Positions 33,786 to 43,432 of a stretch of 64,000 nt of DNA are shown piece after piece. The stretch spans positions 58,420 through 122,419 of the forward strand of contig JBBDSC010000139.1 in NCBI GenBank assembly GCA_040905145.1. The letters run 5' to 3'. This stretch comes from DATGMS01 sp040905145 (lineage in GTDB: Bacteria; Bacteroidota; Bacteroidia; Cytophagales; Cyclobacteriaceae). The notes under the pieces are model-generated. The model was not told the origin of the DNA. It saw only the letters and a list, made by a program, of their open reading frames with translations, and searched no databases. The translations under genes and the position numbers were made by a program. Positions within the stretch are counted from its first letter, which is position 1, and each line of letters begins with the position of its first letter.

Positions 33786-35039
33786 ATGCAGGATCAAGCC
33801 CCTTTAATTATCAATGATGCAGTTGTCTTTGGTATTTTGATGGCCATTTTGGCTCTTATATTCACCACTTCTGCCAGTAAAAATCCCTTTTGGACTAAAT
33901 TTTACAGAGTGGTCCCTTCGCTTTTGTTATGTTACTTCATTCCTGGCCTCTTAAATACTTTTGGCTTAATTTCCGGGGAATATTCAGGCTTATATGGGAT
34001 GGCGTCCAGGTATTTATTGCCGGCTTCATTGGTTCTTTTTACCTTAAGCATAGATTTTAAGGGGATCCTTAAATTAGGGCCGAAAGCATTGGTGATGTTT
34101 CTTACCGGCACAGTTGGGATTGTTTTAGGAGGGCCATTGGCAGTGGTGATGGTGTCTTTTATTACTCCCGACGTAGTTGGCGGAACGGGGCCTGATGAGG
34201 TTTGGAGAGGGCTGGCGACCATAGGGGGAAGCTGGATTGGAGGAGGAGCAAACCAGACAGCCATGTTGGAAGTTTTTGGGGCAAGCCCTACCTTGTTCAG
34301 CCAAATGATCGCCGTTGATGTAATCGTGGCCAATATTTGGATGGCCGTGTTACTTTATGGTGCGGCAAATCCCGAAAAGATCGATAAAATCTTCCATGCC
34401 GACAGTACAGCCATTCAGGAATTGAAGGATAAAGTGGAAAAATACAGGGAGGGGATATTGAAAATCCCAACTTTGGCAGATACAATGATGATCTTAGGGT
34501 TAGGCTTTGGAATTACAGGCGTTGCACATTTTTTGGCAGGAAACATAGCTCCTTGGATTGCGGAGAATTATCCGGACTTAGATCAGTATTCCTTGGATTC
34601 TTCCTTTTTTTGGATTGTCGTGATTGCCACAACAGGGGGATTGATATTATCATTTACTAAGGCAAGGAGACTCGAGGGAGTGGGGGCTTCCCGGTTAGGC
34701 AGTGTTTTGTTATATGTATTGGTGGCAACCATCGGTATGCAGATGGATTTGAAGGCAATTTTTAGCAACCCAACATTTTTTATGGTAGGGATCATTTGGA
34801 TTCTTATACATGTGATCATTATGCTAACCATGGCTTATTTAATCAAAGCGCCTTTCTTCTTTGTGGCTGTGGGCTCCCAGGCGAATATTGGAGGGGCTGC
34901 TTCAGCACCAATAGTGGCTTCTGCATTTAACCCGGCATTGGCTCCCGTTGGTGTGCTTTTGGCTGTTTTGGGATATGCCGTGGGAACCTATGGAGGGTAT
35001 TTGTGCGGAATCTTGTTGCAGTGGGCCTCTAATATGTAA
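33786..35039 (+). CDS. DUF819 family membrane protein
   Basis: The 417-residue polytopic protein has about ten hydrophobic segments. The family's glycine-rich motif is seen in ATIGGSWIGGGANQTAML, with a matching one in VGSQANIGGAASAPIVASAF near the C-terminus; the two inverted halves resemble a transporter fold. A charged cytosolic segment (about 210-235) separates the halves. The substrate is not known. It starts 27 bases after the Nudix gene and could be cotranscribed with it. Confidence 0.88.
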   Translation: MQDQAPLIINDAVVFGILMAILALIFTTSASKNPFWTKFYRVVPSLLLCYFIPGLLNTFGLISGEYSGLYGMASRYLLPASLVLFTLSIDFKGILKLGPKALVMFLTGTVGIVLGGPLAVVMVSFITPDVVGGTGPDEVWRGLATIGGSWIGGGANQTAMLEVFGASPTLFSQMIAVDVIVANIWMAVLLYGAANPEKIDKIFHADSTAIQELKDKVEKYREGILKIPTLADTMMILGLGFGITGVAHFLAGNIAPWIAENYPDLDQYSLDSSFFWIVVIATTGGLILSFTKARRLEGVGASRLGSVLLYVLVATIGMQMDLKAIFSNPTFFMVGIIWILIHVIIMLTMAYLIKAPFFFVAVGSQANIGGAASAPIVASAFNPALAPVGVLLAVLGYAVGTYGGYLCGILLQWASNM

Positions 35040-35480
35040 ATGCTTCAGTTGATTTCAAAGGTTTTTTTAACTGTTCCAAATGGAGTCCCACAAACTGAAT
35101 TGTACCAGATTATCAAGAAAGATTGCCAGGGTATCCAAAAATGAAACAGGAGGTGCTTCAAAAATATTTATTTTATATACTTTGGGGCTCCTTTTCAGTT
35201 ATGATTATCTGTAAATCACTAAAGGGTAAGGGGTTATGCCTTGGTTCCCCTATTGGCCCGGAACAAAAGATCCCCAGTCGTGGAAATTGCTTTTTTTTTT
35301 CTTAAACATTCTCTTATTTTTGGTTGTCACTATTTTATCAAAGATTCTTTTAGTTGAACGTTGATTTAGATATCTTAATATTATATAATATAAAAGAAGG
35401 TAAATACTTAGATATGGCAAAATTAAATTATTAAAAAAATCCTATTAAAAGGTAGATTTATATATTTTTGGTTCTGGAGA
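35040..35480. other. Intergenic gap without recognisable gene
   Basis: These 441 bases hold no ORF with protein-like composition. The only frame over 60 codons (35123-35305) has no usable homology-like features and a poor start. The second half, from about 35330, is very AT-rich and contains the palindrome TTATATAATATAA near 35380, and a TATTTTTG at 35463-35470 immediately before the next gene. Probably the leader and promoter region of the hybrid kinase gene. Confidence 0.4.
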
Positions 35481-37835
35481 ATGACAAATTTTAATGGGTA
35501 CGATATTGCAAAGATTTTTGATGGATTTAATGATTTATTATTTGTATTCAACTCCAAAGAAGTAATTTATTATAATGCAGCAGCGAATGGGATTTTAGAT
35601 ACTCCATTGGACAATTGGAAGGTTATTTTTTCCAGTGATCTTGTTCAAGACAAGTTGGAGTTTTTTTTTAAATCGGGAAAATTACCTAGCAAGTGTTATA
35701 CAAGGCTATTCAATAAGAAAGAGAGAGGAACAGTATGTCTGGAGTGGAGGTTTGAGAGCCTGACAGTCAAAGAGAATGAAAGAGTATGCTTGGCAATTGG
35801 AAGCACATGCTTAGAAAGCCTTTGTGATGATCAAGATGGGAAAGCCATCTCTCATAAAGGGCTGTTGCCGGATATCACTGATGACAAACGGGATAGGCTG
35901 GAAATGGAAGAATACAAGAACAGGTACCGGGTTTTAGCTTCAAATATACCCTGTACCAATATTTTTCTCATAGATAAAGATCTGAACTATATAGTAGCTG
36001 AGGGGCCGAATTTTAAATATTGGGGATTGGATAGCGCTTATTTTGAAGGGAATAACCTTAAGAAGGTCCATACCACAAATTTAGCAGAAATAGAGCCAAT
36101 AGTCATAAGGGCATTTAAGCAAAAACAAACCGTAGTAAAAGAACTCTCCTACATGAACAGGGTTTATGATCTTACTGCTAAACCTATTATGAAGGGGGAC
36201 GAGGTGGAATATATCCTGGGGATAGCCCGGGATATTTCAGGGGAAGACCGCATTAGGAAAGATCTTCAAAAAAGCGAGTTGAAATATAGGAATCTGGTGG
36301 AAGAATCAACAGAAATAATTTTCTCGATCAATGCACAAATGGAATTGACCTATATTTCTCCAAATGTTAAGCAGTTTTTGGGATACGAAACCTTTGAGGT
36401 GACCAGCGGGGGATTTACCGATTTCTTGCATCCAGAGGATTTGGATGTTTTTGGTACGAAAGAAGAGAGGGAAAAGGGGTTTTTTGAAAGGAATCCTTAT
36501 GTTGAATTTAGGTTTCGACATAAGAATGGAGATTATAGGGTATTCAGCGCCAATGGCAAAGTAATTAAGGATGAAAAGGGCAAATTCAGGTATTACACGG
36601 GAATAGCCAGGGATATTTCCAAATTGAAAGAAGCTAAGAAGGAATTGTACAAAGCCAAAGAAAAAGCAGAAAAGGCTTCACTTGCCAAATCCCAATTTCT
36701 TTCCATCATGAGCCATGAAATCCGGACACCAATGAATGCAGTGATAGGTTTGTCGCATCTTTTGATTGAAGGGAATCCCAGGGAGGACCAACTTGAAAAT
36801 TTAAAGACACTTCAATTTTCTGCGGAGAATTTATTGGGACTGATCAACGATATTCTGGATTTCAGCAAGATGGATTCCGGGAAAATCGAGTTGGAAAAAG
36901 TCAATTTTAATTTTGAAAATATCATTCATAGGATCATCCATTCTTATACTTATCAAATTAGGGAAAAATCACTGAGGGTTATTGTTGAAATGGATCCTAA
37001 TTTACCTAAAGAGGTTTTGGGCGACCCCGGTCGATTGGGTCAGATCATCAATAATTTAATGTCAAATGCCATTAAATTTACAAATACCGGATTTGTCAGG
37101 GTGGGCCTTCAAGTAATGGATCAAACCAAGGAAAATGTGACGGTGAGATTTGTTATTGAGGATACAGGGATAGGTATAGCCGATAATAAGAAGGAGTCTA
37201 TTTTTGAAGCTTTTACCCAAGCCAGTACGGATACTTCCAGAAAATACGGGGGAACCGGCTTGGGTCTTGCCATAGTAAAAAAATTAGTTGAATTATTTAA
37301 ATCAGACATAGTAGTTAAATCAAAAAAAGAAGGAGGCTCATTATTCCAGTTTGACATTGTTTTCGAACAAGCCAAAAAAAAGGACCTGACCAGTAGCGGT
37401 GGTTCCTTATATTTTATTAAAAGCTTGAAAAACATCAATGTATTGGTGGCAGAAGATAATGTTGTGAACCAAATAATGCTTAAAAAATTCCTGGAAAAAT
37501 GGGAAGTTGGTCAGTTGGAGTTCGCCAACAATGGGGTGGAAGCTATTGAAATTTATTTAAAAAAGGAATTTCACCTACTACTTCTTGATTTGCAAATGCC
37601 TGAGAAAGATGGATTTGAGGTAGCCCAATTTATAAGGAACCTACCTGATGAAAGCAAGAAAAATATTCCGATCATAGCATTGTCAGCTTCTTCCTTTCTG
37701 GAAGTAAAGAATAGATTGGAGGAAGTGGGTATCAACGACTATATTTCGAAACCGTTCATGCCTGATGATTTATTTGGTAAAATAGTAAAACACCTGGAAT
37801 ACGATAAACCACTTCTACGTAAAAGAGATACGTGA
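35481..37835 (+). CDS. PAS-domain hybrid sensor histidine kinase / response regulator
   Basis: The 784-residue protein appears soluble. It has three PAS-like regions (about 5-100, 150-260 and 265-385; the last two carry PAC-like endings such as ILGIARDISGEDR and YTGIARDISKLKE). A coiled helix leads to the H box, SIMSHEIRTPMNAVIGLSHL, with His at about 412. The ATPase domain has NNLMSNAIKFTN, EDTGIGI and GGTGLGLAIV. A C-terminal receiver (about 650-780) contains NVLVAEDNVVNQIML and the acceptor LLLLDLQMPEKDG. It would run an internal phosphorelay. No Hpt protein or output regulator is adjacent. Confidence 0.93.
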   Translation: MTNFNGYDIAKIFDGFNDLLFVFNSKEVIYYNAAANGILDTPLDNWKVIFSSDLVQDKLEFFFKSGKLPSKCYTRLFNKKERGTVCLEWRFESLTVKENERVCLAIGSTCLESLCDDQDGKAISHKGLLPDITDDKRDRLEMEEYKNRYRVLASNIPCTNIFLIDKDLNYIVAEGPNFKYWGLDSAYFEGNNLKKVHTTNLAEIEPIVIRAFKQKQTVVKELSYMNRVYDLTAKPIMKGDEVEYILGIARDISGEDRIRKDLQKSELKYRNLVEESTEIIFSINAQMELTYISPNVKQFLGYETFEVTSGGFTDFLHPEDLDVFGTKEEREKGFFERNPYVEFRFRHKNGDYRVFSANGKVIKDEKGKFRYYTGIARDISKLKEAKKELYKAKEKAEKASLAKSQFLSIMSHEIRTPMNAVIGLSHLLIEGNPREDQLENLKTLQFSAENLLGLINDILDFSKMDSGKIELEKVNFNFENIIHRIIHSYTYQIREKSLRVIVEMDPNLPKEVLGDPGRLGQIINNLMSNAIKFTNTGFVRVGLQVMDQTKENVTVRFVIEDTGIGIADNKKESIFEAFTQASTDTSRKYGGTGLGLAIVKKLVELFKSDIVVKSKKEGGSLFQFDIVFEQAKKKDLTSSGGSLYFIKSLKNINVLVAEDNVVNQIMLKKFLEKWEVGQLEFANNGVEAIEIYLKKEFHLLLLDLQMPEKDGFEVAQFIRNLPDESKKNIPIIALSASSFLEVKNRLEEVGINDYISKPFMPDDLFGKIVKHLEYDKPLLRKRDT

Positions 37836-37944
37836 AAGATAAGTTATCCGGAGAAAAGAAATGGAAACAGATGAATGTAATTTTGAATCACTTAGGCTGT
37901 TATTCCTGATATAAAGCTTAATTTTGAATTCAATTGTCAATCCA

Positions 37945-39255
37945 ATGAAATTCTTTTATATTTTATTAATAATATTCATAGGTTATCAGCCGGTAATGGC
38001 ACAATCGGCCGAGACCCAACGCTCAAGCCTTTACTTCTTATCCGGCCCTTCAGGTGGCAATGTCAGGGCCTTTAATGAAATGCTCGCAAGTAAGGGCCTT
38101 TCTTCCTTACGGAACGGCTATAATTCTTTCGGAGTGAATTATCAAAACCGGTTCAATGATTTTGTGTTGGGACTTGAATTATTACATAATAATGGGCCTA
38201 CCTCTGATTTTAGGGAGTATGAAATAGATTATCGCTCCACCCGTCTGTATTTTAATATTGGATTTTCATTTACTGAAGCAGATCAGCTTTTTCATTTGAT
38301 TCACTATATGTCCATTGGTGTAGGCTCTCTTAATTTTGAAATGCTAAAGGAGCTAGGGGAATCGTCCTTTCCGGAGTTTTTGAATGAACCTGGACATGGA
38401 TATATCCTAAGACAAAATGACCTTCATAAAGGAACTTATAATCTGGGGGGCTTTCTGACAGAAATTGGTTTCCAGCTTGGCTATGATCTTCCACTTCCTG
38501 GTGTGGAAGAAACCTTGGAACTGGTTACTAAATTTGGATATTCATTTAGCCCTTTTGAAAATTTGTGGAACAATAAAGGTATGGCTTTTGACAATATTCA
38601 AAGTGGGGCATTTTTAAGAATAGGAGCGGGCATTTCACTTCCTGACCAAAATTATTTTTATAGGGATGCCTCTTTGGGGGTGCATTTTTTTTATGGAGGC
38701 CACTTTACCCAACCAAACCAGCTTAATGGGCACTTGCAGGCTGCGGGCTATCATCAGTTCATCAAAAACCCCAAGAATTTCGGGATAAAAATAATGGGGG
38801 AAAACAGGGGAAAGTCATATGGCCTGGATATTTATAATGTAGCCCAAAATGGAAGTGCAAAAGAAAATTATACCCATACACTGAACAGTATCAGGATTTA
38901 TGGAAATATAGGGCGTAAACTTTTTCAAAGAAGAAATTTAGAATTAGGGGTATTGGCTGGTATTGGTTTTGGTAATATCCGTTATACTTTGAATAATTTA
39001 AATAAACCCGATTTCCCTGCCCTTTTCGAGGAACCGGACTTTGATGGATATTTAAAGGATTGGGGTTTGATGTCAAAACCTGAATTATATATTGCTTACA
39101 CCATGCCTATTTCAAGCAATAACATTTTTGATCTGGTCTATTCATTTCACACAGGTTATGAACTGCCATTGACCAGTTATAATTTGGCTGATGTAGACTT
39201 GAAAGAATACATGAGCGGCCCTTATGTACACTTTGGTGTAGGGATAAGGCCTTGA
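37945..39255 (+). CDS. Secreted / outer-membrane protein of unknown function
   Basis: The 436-residue protein begins with a signal peptide (MKFFYILLIIFIGYQPVMAQ) and then shows alternating aromatic and polar strands, such as NSFGVNYQNRFNDFVLGLEL and GAFLRIGAGISLPDQNYFY, ending HFGVGIRP. The pattern fits an outer-membrane beta-barrel. I chose the ATG at 37945, where the signal peptide begins, over a TTG seven codons upstream. I recognise no family. It stands alone before the SAM riboswitch. Confidence 0.75.
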   Translation: MKFFYILLIIFIGYQPVMAQSAETQRSSLYFLSGPSGGNVRAFNEMLASKGLSSLRNGYNSFGVNYQNRFNDFVLGLELLHNNGPTSDFREYEIDYRSTRLYFNIGFSFTEADQLFHLIHYMSIGVGSLNFEMLKELGESSFPEFLNEPGHGYILRQNDLHKGTYNLGGFLTEIGFQLGYDLPLPGVEETLELVTKFGYSFSPFENLWNNKGMAFDNIQSGAFLRIGAGISLPDQNYFYRDASLGVHFFYGGHFTQPNQLNGHLQAAGYHQFIKNPKNFGIKIMGENRGKSYGLDIYNVAQNGSAKENYTHTLNSIRIYGNIGRKLFQRRNLELGVLAGIGFGNIRYTLNNLNKPDFPALFEEPDFDGYLKDWGLMSKPELYIAYTMPISSNNIFDLVYSFHTGYELPLTSYNLADVDLKEYMSGPYVHFGVGIRP

Positions 39256-39330
39256 TAAAAAAAATCTTTACAAAATTTCCAAATTGCCAAAGCTTTTCTA
39301 AATAAAGTTAGATAAGCGCAACAATAATCA

Positions 39331-39338
39331 TATATTTG
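39331..39338 (+). promoter_or_regulatory. -7 promoter element of the metH operon
   Basis: TATATTTG matches the TAnnTTTG -7 consensus of Bacteroidota. It lies 6 bases before the first paired base of the SAM aptamer, so transcription would begin almost exactly at the aptamer. The -33 element is not clear (GTTAG near 39306-39311). Confidence 0.5.
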
Positions 39339-39343
39339 TGTTT

Positions 39344-39443
39344 GCTTATCGAGAAAGACCGAGGGTAGGGCCCTATGACGTCTTAGCAACCTGAACATAC
39401 AAGGTGCTAACTCCCGTCCTGAACATGTCAGGAAAAGATGAGC
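39344..39443 (+). ncRNA. SAM-I riboswitch (S box)
   Basis: The sequence has the SAM-I core in order: P1 GCTTATC at 39344-39350 pairs with GATGAGC at 39437-39443; GAGGGTAGGGCCCTATGACG gives the P2 and kink-turn region; then CTTAGCAACC, a P3 hairpin (ACCT/AGGT), GGTGCTAACTCCCG, and a P4 hairpin CCTG/CAGG near 39418-39432. SAM binding would lower expression of the methionine synthase genes downstream. The platform between 39444 and 39503 has no strong T-run terminator, so control may act at translation; GGTA and TACC at about 39444-39457 could form part of it. Confidence 0.93.
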
Positions 39444-39503
39444 GGTAGAAATATTACCATTTTTCTTCCGGTTGTTGCTCGATATAGTTTCCCAAAATTT
39501 TAA

Positions 39504-40553
39504 ATGAGCATGCAGAATAGAACGGAATTATTACTTCAACAGCTTAAAAAAAAGATATTGATCATGGATGGTGCCATGGGCACTATGATTCAACAGCATT
39601 CCTTGGGAGAAGGGGATTTTAGAACCACCCAATTGGCAGATCACCCTAAATCGCTGAAAGGAAACAATGACCTGCTTTCTTTGAGCAGGCCTGAAATTAT
39701 CAGGGGAATACATGAAGCCTACCTGAAGGTAGGGACTGATATCATTGAAACCAACACTTTTAGCAGTACTTCTATCGCACAGGAAGATTATGGCCTGGGC
39801 CATCTGGCTTACGAGTTGAATTTTGAATCTGCGAAAATTGCCAAAGAAGCCGCCCTTGTGCAGACCGAACTCACCCCTGATCAACCTCGTTTTGTAGCAG
39901 GGGCCATTGGACCGACCAATAAGACGGCCTCAATTTCACCGGATGTCAATGATCCGGGGTTTCGGGCAATTAATTTTGATCAGTTGGCAACAGCTTACGC
40001 AGAGCAGGTAAAGGCTTTGTTGGAGGGTGGCGTAGATATCCTGCTAGTAGAGACCATCTTTGATACTTTAAATGCGAAAGCTGCTTTATATGCCATTCAG
40101 GAGGTTCTTGAAGAAAAGGGTATCCCGTTGGATCCCGCTGAAGGGGGGATTCCCATTATGGTTTCCGGCACGATAACCGACGCTTCGGGGCGGACTTTAT
40201 CAGGACAGACTACAGAAGCTTTTTTAATTTCGGTTTCTCATGTTCCTTTATTAAGCGTAGGATTGAATTGTGCGTTAGGTGCAAAGGAATTGAGACCTTA
40301 TCTGAAGGTTTTGGCAGAACAAGCTCCTTTTCTGGTAAGTGTTTACCCCAACGCCGGTTTGCCCAATGAGTTTGGGCAATACGATCAGGGAGCGGAAGAA
40401 ATGGCGGCCCAGGTGGAAGAGTTCCTTCAGGCCGGCTGGGTAAATATTCTCGGGGGCTGTTGTGGAACCACTCCTGAACACATAAAAGCGCTAGCGGAAG
40501 CAGCTTTTAAATACGCACCTAGAAAATTGGATTTTGAACTAAGAGAAGATTAA
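39504..40553 (+). CDS. metH: Methionine synthase, homocysteine-binding part (split MetH N-terminal domain)
   Basis: The 349-residue protein is only the homocysteine S-methyltransferase barrel of MetH: MDGAMGTMIQQHSLGEGDFR, ETNTFSSTSIAQEDYGL and FVAGAIGPTNKTASISPDV. The zinc-binding cysteines are present in GLNCALGAKEL and GGCCGTTPEH. The other MetH domains are encoded by the next gene, 8 bases downstream, so the break falls at the linker after the first barrel. The two proteins must associate to transfer the methyl group to homocysteine. The SAM-I riboswitch directly upstream controls it. Confidence 0.93.
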   Translation: MSMQNRTELLLQQLKKKILIMDGAMGTMIQQHSLGEGDFRTTQLADHPKSLKGNNDLLSLSRPEIIRGIHEAYLKVGTDIIETNTFSSTSIAQEDYGLGHLAYELNFESAKIAKEAALVQTELTPDQPRFVAGAIGPTNKTASISPDVNDPGFRAINFDQLATAYAEQVKALLEGGVDILLVETIFDTLNAKAALYAIQEVLEEKGIPLDPAEGGIPIMVSGTITDASGRTLSGQTTEAFLISVSHVPLLSVGLNCALGAKELRPYLKVLAEQAPFLVSVYPNAGLPNEFGQYDQGAEEMAAQVEEFLQAGWVNILGGCCGTTPEHIKALAEAAFKYAPRKLDFELRED

Positions 40554-40561
40554 TACTTAAA

Positions 40562-43264
40562 ATGGGTAACCAGTTTGAATTGAAACTTTCGGGATTAGAA
40601 CCCTTGATTTTCACTCCGGAAATCAATTTTGTCAATATAGGAGAAAGGACCAATATCACCGGTTCCAAGAAGTTTGCACGATTGATCTTGAATGGGGAAT
40701 ACGATAAAGCCCTGGAAGTGGCGGTGGACCAGGTGAGAGGGGGAGCCCAGATCTTGGATGTCTGTATGGATGAAGGGATGTTGGATGGTGAATTTGCCAT
40801 GGTGAAATTCCTCAACCTTATTGCTTCTGAACCGGAAATAAGTAGAATTCCTATTATGATCGATAGCTCCAAGTGGAAGATCATTTTGGCAGGATTGAAG
40901 TGTGTTCAAGGAAAAGGGATAGTCAACTCGATCAGTTTAAAAAATGGGGAGGAGGAGTTTATCCATCAGGCCAAGATCGTCAAACGGTTCGGAGCGGCTG
41001 TGGTGGTCATGGCTTTTGATGAAAAAGGGCAGGCGGACACCTATGAAAGAAGGGTGGAAATCTGTAAACGAAGTTATGATATCCTCACCAAGACCGTGAA
41101 ATTCAATAAAAATGATGTCATCTTTGATCCTAATGTTTTTCCTGTAGCCACAGGAATGGATGAACATAAATTAAACGCCCTTGATTTTTTTAAGGCCACA
41201 AAATGGATCAAAGAAAACCTTTCCGGAGCTAAGGTAAGCGGTGGGGTCAGCAATGTTAGTTTTTCCTTCCGTGGAAACAACCCGGTAAGAGAGGCCATGC
41301 ATGCCGTCTTTTTGTATCATGCCATCAGACATGGAATGGATATGGGGATTGTTAACCCATCCATGTTGGAGATCTATGATGATATCCCCAGAGACCTATT
41401 GGAGCGTGTAGAGGACGTAATATGGAATAAAAGGGAAGATGCTACAGAAAGGCTGTTGGAGTTTGCGGAAACCGTAAAATCAAAAGATAAAAAAGAAAAG
41501 GTCAATGATGCATGGCGATCTGAGGACGTAGAAAAAAGAATAGAACATGCTTTGGTTAAAGGGATCATCGATTTTATTATTGAGGATACCGAAGAAGCCA
41601 GAATTAAGTATAGCAATCCGCTGAAGGTTATAGAAGGTCCCTTGATGGATGGGATGAATGTGGTGGGGGATTTATTTGGGGAAGGTAAAATGTTTCTCCC
41701 CCAGGTAGTAAAAAGTGCCAGGGTGATGAAAAAATCAGTGGCTTACCTGGAGCCTTTTATGCCAAAAGCGGGAGAGGTAGGTTTTGACGAGAATCAGAGA
41801 TCCGGGATCAAGAAGGTTCTTTTGGCTACCGTCAAGGGGGATGTTCATGACATTGGTAAAAACATTGTAGGAGTGGTTTTGGCCTGCAATAGCTACCAAA
41901 TTATCGATTTGGGAGTGATGGTTGAATCACAAAGGATCATTGATGAAGCAATAGCCAATAAGGTGGAAGCCATTGGCTTGAGCGGACTGATCACACCTTC
42001 CTTGGATGAGATGGTGGATGTCGCCTCTGAGATGGAAAGAAGAGGGATCACTATCCCCTTATTGATCGGCGGGGCCACTACTTCCAGGATCCATACAGCG
42101 GTTAAAGTTGACCCGGTATACAGTGGAATGGTCATCCACGTGGCTGATGCCTCGAAATCCGTACCGATTGTTGGGGAGGCCATTAGTGGAGAAACGAAAG
42201 CTGATTTTAAAACCCGGACCAAAGAAACCTATAAAGGGCTTCGTGAAGACCATGAGGCCAAGCAGCAGGTAAAACAAATGGCCACCTATGAGGAAGCAAA
42301 AGGAAATCCTACCTTCGTTGAGTGGGACTCCTATAGACCCATGGTTCCCGCCCAATTGGGAAATATAGTATTTGAAGAACTTGAGCTGGCGATATTAAGA
42401 GAATATATTGATTGGACGCCTTTTTTCAGTACCTGGATGCTGTCAGGGAAGTACCCCAAAATTTTGGAGGATCCAATAGTGGGAGTAGAGGCTAAAAAGC
42501 TTTTTCAGGAAGCCAATGAGATGTTGGACCGGATCGTCAGGGAAAAGTGGCTTCAGGCAAAAGCGGTAGTGGGTTTATATCCCGTTCGCAGGGAGGGGGA
42601 CGACCTGGTTATTCTTTCAGAAAATCACACCAAAGGCCCTGTTCAATTCCACTTTCTAAGGCAGCAGGGAAAGAAAGGAAAAGGCGTACCTAACCGGTCA
42701 TTAATAGATTTCATTCATCCTGAGCAAACGGATTATTTTGGCGGGTTTGCGGTGACGGCGGGCCTGGGGATCGAAAAGAAGCTGGAGGAATTCCAAAAGG
42801 AGGGAGATGACTATAATGAGATCATGCTCAAAGCCATGGCGGACAGACTGGCAGAAGCTGGGGCAGAATATCTTCACGAACTGGTGAGGAAAAAGACCTG
42901 GGGATATTCGCAACAGGAAAATCTGGATAATCAATCCTTGATCAAGGAAGAATATACAGGGATAAGGCCGGCTCCAGGATATCCGGCTTGTCCTGAGCAT
43001 TCTGAAAAAAGAACATTATTTGATCTCTTGGAGGTAGAAAAGAATATTGGAATGCAATTAACAGAAAGCTTTGCCATGTATCCCACCTCCTCGGTCAGTG
43101 GTTATTACTTTGCCCACCCCGATAGTAAATATTTTGGATTGGGCAAAATAGGGGAGGATCAGGTAGCAAATTATGCGCTCAGAAAAGGTGTCCCTAAAGA
43201 GCAGGCCGAAAGATGGCTTTCACCCAATTTGGCTTATAGCCCCAAAAAAACAGTTATTACCTAG
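40562..43264 (+). CDS. metH: Methionine synthase, folate/cobalamin/activation part (split MetH)
   Basis: The 900-residue protein has the remaining MetH modules. The pterin-binding barrel carries NIGERTNITGSKKFARLI and QILDVCMDEGMLDG. The helical cap follows, then the B12 domain with KGDVHDIGKNIVGVVL (the DxHxxG cobalt-ligand motif at about 420-440). The AdoMet activation domain ends with RPAPGYPACPEHSEK. It takes a methyl group from methyltetrahydrofolate via cobalamin. It lacks the homocysteine barrel, which is the preceding gene. Same operon as metF. Confidence 0.95.
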   Translation: MGNQFELKLSGLEPLIFTPEINFVNIGERTNITGSKKFARLILNGEYDKALEVAVDQVRGGAQILDVCMDEGMLDGEFAMVKFLNLIASEPEISRIPIMIDSSKWKIILAGLKCVQGKGIVNSISLKNGEEEFIHQAKIVKRFGAAVVVMAFDEKGQADTYERRVEICKRSYDILTKTVKFNKNDVIFDPNVFPVATGMDEHKLNALDFFKATKWIKENLSGAKVSGGVSNVSFSFRGNNPVREAMHAVFLYHAIRHGMDMGIVNPSMLEIYDDIPRDLLERVEDVIWNKREDATERLLEFAETVKSKDKKEKVNDAWRSEDVEKRIEHALVKGIIDFIIEDTEEARIKYSNPLKVIEGPLMDGMNVVGDLFGEGKMFLPQVVKSARVMKKSVAYLEPFMPKAGEVGFDENQRSGIKKVLLATVKGDVHDIGKNIVGVVLACNSYQIIDLGVMVESQRIIDEAIANKVEAIGLSGLITPSLDEMVDVASEMERRGITIPLLIGGATTSRIHTAVKVDPVYSGMVIHVADASKSVPIVGEAISGETKADFKTRTKETYKGLREDHEAKQQVKQMATYEEAKGNPTFVEWDSYRPMVPAQLGNIVFEELELAILREYIDWTPFFSTWMLSGKYPKILEDPIVGVEAKKLFQEANEMLDRIVREKWLQAKAVVGLYPVRREGDDLVILSENHTKGPVQFHFLRQQGKKGKGVPNRSLIDFIHPEQTDYFGGFAVTAGLGIEKKLEEFQKEGDDYNEIMLKAMADRLAEAGAEYLHELVRKKTWGYSQQENLDNQSLIKEEYTGIRPAPGYPACPEHSEKRTLFDLLEVEKNIGMQLTESFAMYPTSSVSGYYFAHPDSKYFGLGKIGEDQVANYALRKGVPKEQAERWLSPNLAYSPKKTVIT

Positions 43265-43271
43265 GATTTTC

Positions 43272-43391
43272 AAACTTTCCAGGAATTGTTGAGGAACAGT
43301 TTGTTGTTGGGGCCAAGCGAGTGAAACCTTCCAGGTTTTGTTGATGAACAGTTTGTTGTTGAATCCAAAGCGAGTGAAACCTGGAAGGTTT
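43272..43391. repeat. Imperfect tandem repeat (two units of about 52 bases) with a 12-base stem
   Basis: Unit 1 (43275-43326) and unit 2 (43327-43379) share CTTCCAGG-like starts, then TTGTTGA.GAACAGTTTGTT and a GCGAGTGAAA ending. AAACCTTCCAGG at 43324-43335 pairs perfectly with CCTGGAAGGTTT at 43380-43391, and the start of unit 1 (43272-43283) pairs with the same arm apart from one G-T. It lies between metH and metF and would fold strongly in their common transcript. Confidence 0.7.
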
Positions 43392-43432
43392 TATCTCCAT
43401 TCTATTGACCGTTAAGAAATTAAAGTATATCG

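Noticed and set aside
35123..35305. 60-codon plus-strand ORF in the gap before the hybrid kinase gene
   Set aside because: Composition is not protein-like, there is no supporting start context and no family resemblance; it lies in a decaying or leader region.
35463..35470. TATTTTTG matching TAnnTTTG before the hybrid kinase gene
   Set aside because: It is only about 10 bases from the ATG, in very AT-rich DNA, with no -33 element, so chance is likely.
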